This document shows, piece after piece, positions 6,581-12,468 of a DNA stretch of 34,202 bases. Position 1 is the stretch's first letter. Every line of letters begins with the position of its first letter. The notes under the pieces were generated by a model. It was not told the DNA's origin. It made no database searches and worked only from the letters and a program-made list of their open reading frames with translations. This stretch comes from a virus. Made by a program: the position numbers and the translations under genes. The DNA lies in IMG/VR virus record IMGVR_UViG_3300021963_000391, positions 1 to 34,202 of that record, one strand, 5' to 3'.

Positions 6581-6735
6581 AAAAGAACGTCCCAACGAAC
6601 AAGTCGCTCTACAGCAAGATGAAGGCGGCGGCGAAAGCCAAGTTCGACGTTTATCCCAGCGCATACGCTAATGGCTGGCTTGTTCGCGAGTACAAGCGGC
6701 GTGGCGGCAAATACAAGGTTGCCGATGTCAGGTAA
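6577..6735 (+). CDS. small cationic conserved phage protein (YPSAYANGW type)
   Basis: A 52-residue Lys/Arg-rich protein. The core phrase AKFDVYPSAYANGWLVREYKRRGGKY is split here as AKFDVYPSAYANGW and LVREYKRRGGKY. I recall similar short proteins in many environmental phages, with no known role; the charge suggests binding to DNA or RNA. The start at 6577 is fixed by ATGA overlap with the lipoprotein stop; an upstream in-frame start at 6493 would add 28 residues of shadow sequence. It overlaps the next gene by 11 bases. Confidence 0.75.
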   Translation: MKKNVPTNKSLYSKMKAAAKAKFDVYPSAYANGWLVREYKRRGGKYKVADVR

Positions 6736-6997
6736 TAAGCCGCAGAAGGGAGGACTTGGCCGATGGTTCGCCGAGAAATGGGTGGACATCAAAACCGGCA
6801 AGCCGTGCGGTCGTCAGGAGGGTGAGGAACGCGCCGGATATCCCGCCTGTAGGCCAACAAAGCGTATCAGCGAGAAGACTCCCAAGACTCTTGGCGAGAT
6901 GAGCAGTGCGGAGAAGACTAGGTTCAAGCGCGAGAAAACCAGCTTCCAGAAGATCGGATACCAGCATAGAATGCGGAAGAATAAGGAAAAATTATGA
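6725..6997 (+). CDS. cationic conserved phage protein (EKWVDIKTGKPCGR type)
   Basis: A 90-residue, strongly basic protein. Conserved-looking core: WFAEKWVDIKTGKPCGRQ, YPACRPTKRISEKTPKT, then GEMSSAEKTRFKREK. I recognise the pattern as a small orphan family of aquatic phages and large viruses, without known function; two Cys in GKPCGR and YPACRP might bind metal as a pair. ATG 6725 was chosen because the longer frame from 6671 overlaps the previous gene by 65 bases and begins with an unlike segment. The last bases form an ATGA overlap with the next microgene. A DNA-binding or internal head role is only a guess. Confidence 0.7.
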   Translation: MSGNKPQKGGLGRWFAEKWVDIKTGKPCGRQEGEERAGYPACRPTKRISEKTPKTLGEMSSAEKTRFKREKTSFQKIGYQHRMRKNKEKL

Positions 6998-7140
6998 GCA
7001 ATAACGCACCGTACAAAGGTTCTCCGTCTGTATCTCGATCCGGCGGTAGCGGACCCTACAAACAGTCGCCGCCTCCTAAGCCTCCGGTAAGGCCGCAGCC
7101 TAAGCCGGTTCCGAGCGGAAGCGGTCCGTATCGTAAGTGA
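6994..7140 (+). CDS. 48-residue Pro/Gly microprotein with APYK/GPYK/GPYR repeats
   Basis: A tiny gene at the end of Block A with a good ribosome site (AAGGAAAAATTATG) and an ATGA overlap with the previous stop. The product reads MSNNAPYKGSPSVSRSG, then GSGPYKQSPPPKPPVRPQPK, then SGSGPYRK: three copies of a (G/A)PY(K/R) element separated by Ser/Pro-rich linkers. Basic, without hydrophobic core, so probably unstructured. A terminator follows its stop codon. I do not know the function; it could be a flexible peptide bound to another virion protein. Confidence 0.6.
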   Translation: MSNNAPYKGSPSVSRSGGSGPYKQSPPPKPPVRPQPKPVPSGSGPYRK

Positions 7141-7144
7141 TTTG

Positions 7145-7196
7145 AAACGAAAAGCCCCCGGCGGTAATCGAAACCATCGGGGGCTAATTGTTTCGG
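7145..7196. terminator. bidirectional terminator between convergent blocks
   Basis: AGCCCCCG (7153-7160) pairs exactly with CGGGGGCT (7178-7185); the interior GGT/ACC and the outer GAAAC/GTTTC also pair. On the minus strand the stem is followed by TTTTCGTTT. It lies between the stop of the last + gene (7140) and the stop of the scaffold-like gene on the other strand (7206), so it can end both transcripts. Confidence 0.85.
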
Positions 7197-7205
7197 CGTA
7201 GCGCG

Positions 7206-8405
7206 TCAGCGTCCTAGCGATTTCATCACGCTGGCAACGAAGTCTTCGCTCTTCGCAGAGTTTGTGCTTGCCGGTCGTGAGCCGCCGGTCGTCGCTTTCG
7301 AGGTAACTCCCGGCTCGCTGCCACGATACTTCGACAGTTCGGCTTGGAGACGCTTGTTCACCTCGACCTGAGCATAGAGAAGCTCGCGGTATTTTGGCGC
7401 AGCAGCAGCCCAAAGAGCAGCCTTGGCGAGGTCTTCTTCGCTGTTCTCACCGTTGAAGATTTGCTGCGCGAGGTTCAGACGCTCGTTCAGCTCGCCATTC
7501 CATTCCTCATCGCCTTCACGCGGCTCAAAGATTTCAAGCGCGCGAGCATTCTCGCTGACCTTGGCCCAAGTCTTACTGGCCGACTCCAATGCAGCCTTCG
7601 TACCCTCTTCGTTATCCTGCTGGTACTTCGAGATGATGGCGTCGTAATCGGACTTGGCTTCCGAAATCTCAGCGGAACGTTCGCCGTTAATCTCGTCGTA
7701 CTTCACGATCAGCGCGCCGAGCTTTGCCTTCTTGGACGGAGAAAGACCCTCAACGATGTCGTCGATCTGCGAGTTGCGGTAATCGCTCTCGGGCGACTTG
7801 AGTAGGCCAACGAGCCGTTCGCCATCGCTGCCAACAAGACTTTTCACCGATTCAAATACGCCATTGATCTTGCCTTCGTACTTCTTGACGAACTCAGGAT
7901 GACGTTCGACATCAAGAAGGCGGACACGCTCGGAAAGCGCATCACGCTCCTCCTGCAACGTCTTTAGCTGGGCTTCAAAGTTCGGATTGCTGGTTTTTCC
8001 AGCCTTCAATTCCTCAAGTTGTTTGGCCAACTGAGCCTTCTCTTCCTTGATCTTGCGAAACGCATCAGCGGCTTTAGTGGACTTGATCGTCTCGGGAATA
8101 TCGGAATCAGCGTCCGTAGAAGTCGGAGCGGCCTCGGCTTCGGGCTGCTGCTTCTTCGTACCGAACATCCGCTCGATGTCCATCTCAGCCTTGCTAAGTT
8201 TGGAGGCGTCTGCCGACTTCGTTTGCTTCGTAGGCTTCTGCTTCGCGGCTTTCGGCTCCTCAGTAACCTGCGATGCAACATTGGCCGACTCGTCAGCCGA
8301 TGCGGCGTCATCAATGCCGTTAGCCTTGAAAGCATCGATGAACGAGCTTCCGAAGTCGGGAGGTTGCGCCGAGTTGACGAGAGGTGAGTTCAGTGGTTCT
8401 TCCAT
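7206..8405 (-). CDS. scaffold-like head assembly protein
   Basis: A 399-residue acidic, almost entirely helical protein. Residues 1-80 are low-complexity Ala/Ser/Lys; 105-175 predict a coiled coil (KIKEEKAQLAKQLEELKAG, LKTLQEERDALSERVRLLDVE). The region to about 345 is helical and charged, and the C-terminus carries KYRGSEPG...RPASTN...DFVASVMKSLGR, a basic end such as scaffolds use to touch the shell. The layout and the late-gene position after portal support a scaffold; there is no catalytic motif. Unusually, the capsid gene is not next to it but on the opposite strand beyond the terminator. It could otherwise be an internal head protein. Confidence 0.65.
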   Translation of the reverse strand: MEEPLNSPLVNSAQPPDFGSSFIDAFKANGIDDAASADESANVASQVTEEPKAAKQKPTKQTKSADASKLSKAEMDIERMFGTKKQQPEAEAAPTSTDADSDIPETIKSTKAADAFRKIKEEKAQLAKQLEELKAGKTSNPNFEAQLKTLQEERDALSERVRLLDVERHPEFVKKYEGKINGVFESVKSLVGSDGERLVGLLKSPESDYRNSQIDDIVEGLSPSKKAKLGALIVKYDEINGERSAEISEAKSDYDAIISKYQQDNEEGTKAALESASKTWAKVSENARALEIFEPREGDEEWNGELNERLNLAQQIFNGENSEEDLAKAALWAAAAPKYRELLYAQVEVNKRLQAELSKYRGSEPGVTSKATTGGSRPASTNSAKSEDFVASVMKSLGR

Positions 8406-8411
8406 AATCTA

Positions 8412-8735
8412 TTAGTATTGCTTATCGAATGTTGCTTCTGGTTCTTTCGCTGTTTCAGTTACTGCCAATTTACGAAGGTTTTCAAGACAATGCGCGTAGC
8501 CAGCGGTTACACCGGCTGCGAAAATGATGTCCGATTCCTTGCTTCCATGCGACGGCATTGGAACCGGCATTGACTCTGCAACGATGCGTAATGCCATGCG
8601 GAGGACAGGCATGTTCAGGATCTGCGCTAGTTCAGCCTGTTGGCCATCAGTCTGCCAATCGGACAGATTGATGTCAGGCAGATCCAGCAGGTTCTTCGGA
8701 TTCTCCTTCTTCAAGCCTCTTAGCCAGTTGATCAT
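8412..8735 (-). CDS. small phage protein of unknown function
   Basis: A 107-residue protein. The first 20 residues are basic (MINWLRGLKKENPKN), the centre reads LAQILNMPVLRMALRIVAE, then a short MPVPMPSHGSKE linker and FAAGVTAGYAHCLENLRKLA. The ending of helix, loop, Gly-Tyr helix is seen in small proteins near head genes of other phages, without known role. Its first 62 bases overlap the end of the upstream beta-propeller gene in another frame; there is no later Met that would avoid the overlap and keep the conserved-looking part. Six bases separate it from the scaffold-like gene. Confidence 0.65.
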   Translation of the reverse strand: MINWLRGLKKENPKNLLDLPDINLSDWQTDGQQAELAQILNMPVLRMALRIVAESMPVPMPSHGSKESDIIFAAGVTAGYAHCLENLRKLAVTETAKEPEATFDKQY

Positions 8736-10020
8736 ATTTTGTTTTCTTGTTTCGTTTCAGTTTGTGCCTTTGCGGAATCGGATCGAGAACATCGTCGAGT
8801 TTGATTGGATTCTCCTTGTTGACGACATCGCGATTAGGTCTGATGACCTTTGTAATCTCCAGCAAATCAGATAACGGCAACTTGATGTACCCGCAGTCAA
8901 CATCGTTGATGCCGTACGAAACGACGAATTGATTCTTCGCGGAATCGTAGAATGCGCCGCACGGGAAGACGACTGCTGGAAGTCCCGGCCACCAGTCTTG
9001 CTGGTTGGTTCCGGTGAGGATCGGCAACGTCGTCATGCGGACAATGCGGAACGGGGCTTTTGCCTCAAATGCGTACGCCCCCATGTAGTAGCGACGCTTC
9101 TTGTTTATCCACGGCAAAGAGCTGTGGAAGAAGGTCCAATACAAGCCATCCACCAGAATCGGATTTGACCCGCCGCGAACCTCGCCAAATTTCCAGAGCG
9201 GATTGAACTCCTCGGTGACGTATTCGGCATCCTTCTCAAGACGTCCATTAAGGCGCACAACAACATGGGGATTGGCCGAATACACCATGTGTGGCGCATT
9301 GTCGTGGACGAAGTAGACCCAGTTCTTTTCATGGCCATCGTTAATCATGGCCTGCGCGTTGTTGTTTCCGTAGACCGTATCAAAACGTCCCACGTTTAAA
9401 AACTGGCTGTCCAAGAGAAACATCGCCTGATGCGCGTACGACTTGAGCGGAACAAACGTGCAGCAGCTCAGGCCGTACTTGTCTCCAAACTTAACGACGC
9501 GAGGATCTTCGAACTGCTCGTTTGGATATTGAAAAGTAAGCTGAACCAAAGCCTTTTTTATGGCTCTCAAATCTTTGCTCAACTCAAAGACAACGATGTC
9601 GTTTTTCTCGACATAGACATCCTCATCTTTTTCGCGTTTATTGCGGCATCGGCGAGCAAAGAGAAGGATTTTTCCACTAGGCTCCTCTCGCGTAATGGCT
9701 GGGTTGAAGTAGTATGTTCCAGCTTCTTTAGGGAGAATTATTTTCCCGACCTCCCAGTCAACTTGATGAGCTAGTTTGGGTACGTCGTTTTTTGCGTAGC
9801 TCATTAGAAACTCGGCTGCGAATTTGATTTCGTCGTACAGAGCAAGCCAGTGGTCGCGTTCCTCACGGACCTCGGTCAGATGCTCCTCATGCTCCTTTGT
9901 CCTGACATCTATTGTATTTTGTAAATTTTCGATCTGCATCAGAAGATCGGCATGCCCGTCACCTCCATTTGCGAATCGCTTGAGAGCTTTTATGGATAGG
10001 CTTCGAATGATGTCTTTCAT
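8674..10020 (-). CDS. GH130-like five-bladed beta-propeller protein with N-terminal coiled coil
   Basis: A 448-residue protein. Residues about 25-70 form a charged coiled coil (LMQIENLQNTIDVR, EHEEHLTEVREERDHW). From about 95 on the sequence follows the repeating pattern of the GH130 / furanosidase-like propeller: YYFNPAITR and KILLFARRCRN (104-126), EDPRVVKFGDKYGL (171-184), EKNWVYFVHD (231-240), VRGGSNPILVDGLYWTFFHSS (281-301, H299), YYMGAYAFEAKAPF, and FPCGAFYDSAKNQFVVSYG. In GH130 enzymes these motifs hold mannoside phosphorylase or hydrolase activity; I cannot tell whether this copy is active. The context of two glycosyltransferases and two methyltransferases supports carbohydrate work. 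The last ~40 residues are a Lys/Glu-rich tail overlapping the next gene. Confidence 0.75.
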   Translation of the reverse strand: MKDIIRSLSIKALKRFANGGDGHADLLMQIENLQNTIDVRTKEHEEHLTEVREERDHWLALYDEIKFAAEFLMSYAKNDVPKLAHQVDWEVGKIILPKEAGTYYFNPAITREEPSGKILLFARRCRNKREKDEDVYVEKNDIVVFELSKDLRAIKKALVQLTFQYPNEQFEDPRVVKFGDKYGLSCCTFVPLKSYAHQAMFLLDSQFLNVGRFDTVYGNNNAQAMINDGHEKNWVYFVHDNAPHMVYSANPHVVVRLNGRLEKDAEYVTEEFNPLWKFGEVRGGSNPILVDGLYWTFFHSSLPWINKKRRYYMGAYAFEAKAPFRIVRMTTLPILTGTNQQDWWPGLPAVVFPCGAFYDSAKNQFVVSYGINDVDCGYIKLPLSDLLEITKVIRPNRDVVNKENPIKLDDVLDPIPQRHKLKRNKKTKYDQLAKRLEEGESEEPAGSA

Positions 10021-10650
10021 TCACGCATACAAATTTGAATTCTCCTGAGTGGCCAGTCTTGGAAGAATTCCGTAGAAGTTCATCCTGGGCATTGAATCGA
10101 CCAGCATTTGGATGTCGATTGGACACCAAACTTTTTGATTTGTCTCAAGCAATTTGCATGCGCCTTCGTAGTTTACGAGGTAGCAGTGCGTACACATTCC
10201 GCGAACGAGCTTGTAAAGGTTGGACGCGATGTGTCCATGATCCTCAATCGGATCAGCGCAGCAGCTTCCAATGTAAACGACATGCCAGTCATTTGGGAGA
10301 TGATCGAGATTTTCTGACAACTTATCCTTCCAGTCAGCACATGTGAACTCAACATCATCTTCTACAACCAAGAAGGTGCGATGATCAGTTGTTTTCGATT
10401 CAACCATCCACTTGATGGCCGACCAAATTGAAAAGTGACTCAATCCAGCAACGATGGTTTTTACTTTTATTTTTTCTTTTTCAGTCGAGTGATAGTAATC
10501 GGTGGATATTCCGCAGTTGTCTGATCTAAATCCGTAAATTGGAACTGCATCGATTCCAAAAGTCTTCATGTACCGGATGCAGCGTCTTTCCTTTTTGTTT
10601 TCAGGTTTTGAAACTATGAAGCAAGGTGTATTCTCAAGTTTTATTTTCAT
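10021..10650 (-). CDS. GT25-like glycosyltransferase (copy 1)
   Basis: A 209-residue protein resembling family GT25 (LPS beta-galactosyltransferase / procollagen galactosyltransferase type). Seen: a start FIVSKPENKKERRCIRY typical of the nucleotide-sugar domain, GLSHFSIW (69-76), the acidic metal-binding motif VVEDDVEF (E97-D98-D99), WHVVYIGSCC, CTHCYLVNYEGACKLLE and PIDIQM. It shares the GSCCA, CTHCY and PID-QM elements with copy 2 (11242-11844), so the two are paralogues. The sugar and acceptor are unknown. Coupled by ATGA to the methyltransferase before it and adjoining the propeller gene after it. AT-richer than the packaging genes, suggesting separate acquisition. Confidence 0.8.
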   Translation of the reverse strand: MKIKLENTPCFIVSKPENKKERRCIRYMKTFGIDAVPIYGFRSDNCGISTDYYHSTEKEKIKVKTIVAGLSHFSIWSAIKWMVESKTTDHRTFLVVEDDVEFTCADWKDKLSENLDHLPNDWHVVYIGSCCADPIEDHGHIASNLYKLVRGMCTHCYLVNYEGACKLLETNQKVWCPIDIQMLVDSMPRMNFYGILPRLATQENSNLYA

Positions 10651-11237
10651 CGGTTCGGAAGGATGTAAATTATTCCCCGACGCGCTCCGGTAGATCGGCT
10701 TGGGTGGTTATAGTAAAAACTGTATCCGTATCTTTGTGTTTGTGTTTTTGCCCTGTAAATTGAGTCCAATTTCTGCTTGATGTATCCAAGGCAAATGTCG
10801 TGGCCTTTGTAACTGTCGTATCCGAGTTCCCCGGTTGGTTCCCTGCAATCGTGAATGGCGATTACCGGATGCAGATCATAACGATTGATTGTCTCAAGCT
10901 CATCAAGCAGCGGAAGATAATCGTTCCAGTGAGCATCAAGAAAAAAAATTGTATCGTGTCCAACTCCGTGATGCGGAATGAACCAGTTCATGCAGGACTC
11001 GCTGCTTCCCTCAAACATTTCGACGTAGACATTCTCTCTCTTGAATCTTTCCTTGGCCTTCTCAACGCGATCATGGTCTAGCTCGCATGAAACGGTTTTG
11101 AGGAAGTTTTTTGCAAGCCAGATAGTTGTATCCCCTTTGTGAGTTCCAGTTTCAACGGCAGTTGTCAGCTCAAAGCGTTCTTTGAGATAAAGAAACTCCT
11201 GCTCGATAAATGTGTCCCCGTTGAAAGGTGAATCCAT
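10647..11237 (-). CDS. class I SAM-dependent methyltransferase-like protein
   Basis: A 196-residue protein. AVETGTHKGDTTIWLA (residues 27-42) matches the SAM-binding glycine loop; CELDHDRVEKAKERF is the acidic end of the next strand; DTIFFLDAHW followed by LLDELETINRY and VIAIHDC fits the rest of the Rossmann-type core. The acceptor is unknown; such genes beside glycosyltransferases often cap or decorate sugars. The start at 11237 leaves 4 bases after the previous stop, while the longer frame from 11276 would overlap by 35 bases and add 13 residues. ATGA overlap with the next glycosyltransferase. Confidence 0.75.
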   Translation of the reverse strand: MDSPFNGDTFIEQEFLYLKERFELTTAVETGTHKGDTTIWLAKNFLKTVSCELDHDRVEKAKERFKRENVYVEMFEGSSESCMNWFIPHHGVGHDTIFFLDAHWNDYLPLLDELETINRYDLHPVIAIHDCREPTGELGYDSYKGHDICLGYIKQKLDSIYRAKTQTQRYGYSFYYNHPSRSTGARRGIIYILPNR

Positions 11238-11241
11238 AATT

Positions 11242-11844
11242 TTAATCAGATAAATGGCAGTCTTCTTGGTCGGCAACTCGCGGAAAAATCGTGAAGCACC
11301 TCAGATGTTGCCTACTTTTGAAGTACATCTGCAAATCGATTGGTGCGAAAATTTCCTCGTTAGTGTCGATCAGTGTTTTTAGTGCCTTTTTCCGCACGAT
11401 GTAGCAGTGGGTGCAAAGAGCCATACCCTCGAACAAATTTGAATCAAACTCCCTGCCCATTCTTCCGCTCGCGCAACATGAACCGGGATACAGGATATCC
11501 CAATCATGTGGCAACTTTGTCAGGGCGAGTTCAACGGTTTCTCTCCAGTGCGGACGAAAAATGATGTCGTCTTCCAGAATCATCACCATGTCTGGAGTGG
11601 ACGGCTCAAAATCGAGAGCATTCCAAAGCATCCAGTGGGACATGCTGCATCCAACATGTTTTGCCCCGATGAGATATCCAGAGCCTGGGTTGTCCACTTC
11701 GTACGGAATGCTTGCCTTGAGTCCAGACCTTGCCCCATTCAGCCCATAGAAAATGCGGTAGTCCGTGATTCCAGCGGAATCAAGATTGGTTTGCAAACGC
11801 GGGATGCGGGAGCTGCCACGCATCGTGATAACAACCGTATGCAC
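11242..11844 (-). CDS. GT25-like glycosyltransferase (copy 2)
   Basis: A 200-residue protein paralogous to the product of 10021-10650. It begins MHTVVITMRGSSRIPRLQTN with the expected first strand, has CSMSHWMLWNAL (66-77), the metal motif MILEDDIIF (E91-D92-D93), WDILYPGSCCASG, CTHCYIVRKKALKTLI and PIDLQMYF, and ends FPRVADQEDCHLSD, close to the PRLATQENSNLYA end of copy 1. A second copy suggests that two sugars are added in order or to two acceptors. Four bases upstream is the methyltransferase at 11849. Confidence 0.8.
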   Translation of the reverse strand: MHTVVITMRGSSRIPRLQTNLDSAGITDYRIFYGLNGARSGLKASIPYEVDNPGSGYLIGAKHVGCSMSHWMLWNALDFEPSTPDMVMILEDDIIFRPHWRETVELALTKLPHDWDILYPGSCCASGRMGREFDSNLFEGMALCTHCYIVRKKALKTLIDTNEEIFAPIDLQMYFKSRQHLRCFTIFPRVADQEDCHLSD

Positions 11845-11848
11845 GGGG

Positions 11849-12466
11849 TTATTTCAGTTTTCGATAAATGGCGAAGCAGCTTTCGTTCAGGTCAAAGCGA
11901 GAGATAAATTCGCAACGCTTGAGAACGAACTTCAACGCGGTTTGCGTCGATTCCCAGTTCACATCATCCATGATGATGTATCCGCCAACCTTGAGCTTTG
12001 GAAGCCAGTTGACGACATCGCTCGTAGACGGCCATTCGGCGTGATTTGCGTCGATATGAACCATGTCCATATCTGGCAGGAATCGCGATGCATCCCAAGA
12101 CGACATACGGCAGAATTGGATGTGGCGAACAACCTGAGCGCGAACGCAGTGGCGCACAAAAGCCTCGTAGTGGTTGTCCAAATCGAGTTTTGACCACCAC
12201 TCTTGGTTCGCGCTCACCTCGTCATCGATGCAGTCTTCTTTCTTCCAAGAGTCGATAGCATAGACGGTTCCGCTTCCGTTCAACTTGCATGCTTGCGCGA
12301 GAGCGAGCGTTGACTTGCCTTCAAAGACGCCAATTTCAGCGATTCGTTGCGGCTTTGTTTCAAGAACAAGTTTGGCAATTTCCAAACCTTTTCTCGGGTC
12401 GCACCAGCCAGCCATCTGGCGGAAGTTTTCTAGGATGAACTGAGCTATTTTTTCTTCGTTTTCCAT
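11849..12466 (-). CDS. class I SAM-dependent methyltransferase-like protein
   Basis: A 205-residue protein of the family used for sugar or small-molecule methylation. RIAEIGVFEGKSTLALAQA (41-59) is the SAM loop, VYAIDSWKKED the next strand, MDMVHIDANHAE carries the acidic residue, and LKVGGYIIMDDVNW is the late-strand signature of this group (Methyltransf_24 type). It is not closely similar to the other methyltransferase in the cassette. It begins 2 bases after the portal stop, so the sugar cassette is transcribed with the packaging genes. The substrate is unknown. Confidence 0.8.
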   Translation of the reverse strand: MENEEKIAQFILENFRQMAGWCDPRKGLEIAKLVLETKPQRIAEIGVFEGKSTLALAQACKLNGSGTVYAIDSWKKEDCIDDEVSANQEWWSKLDLDNHYEAFVRHCVRAQVVRHIQFCRMSSWDASRFLPDMDMVHIDANHAEWPSTSDVVNWLPKLKVGGYIIMDDVNWESTQTALKFVLKRCEFISRFDLNESCFAIYRKLK

Positions 12467-12468
12467 AC

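Noticed and set aside
6814-7413. 199-residue minus frame across the terminator at 7145-7196
   Set aside because: It would run through a strong terminator and three small + genes; product is Arg/Leu-rich without structure.
9100-9170. possible tRNA or structured RNA in gaps
   Set aside because: No cloverleaf or CCA-ending element was seen in any intergenic stretch, and this region is coding.
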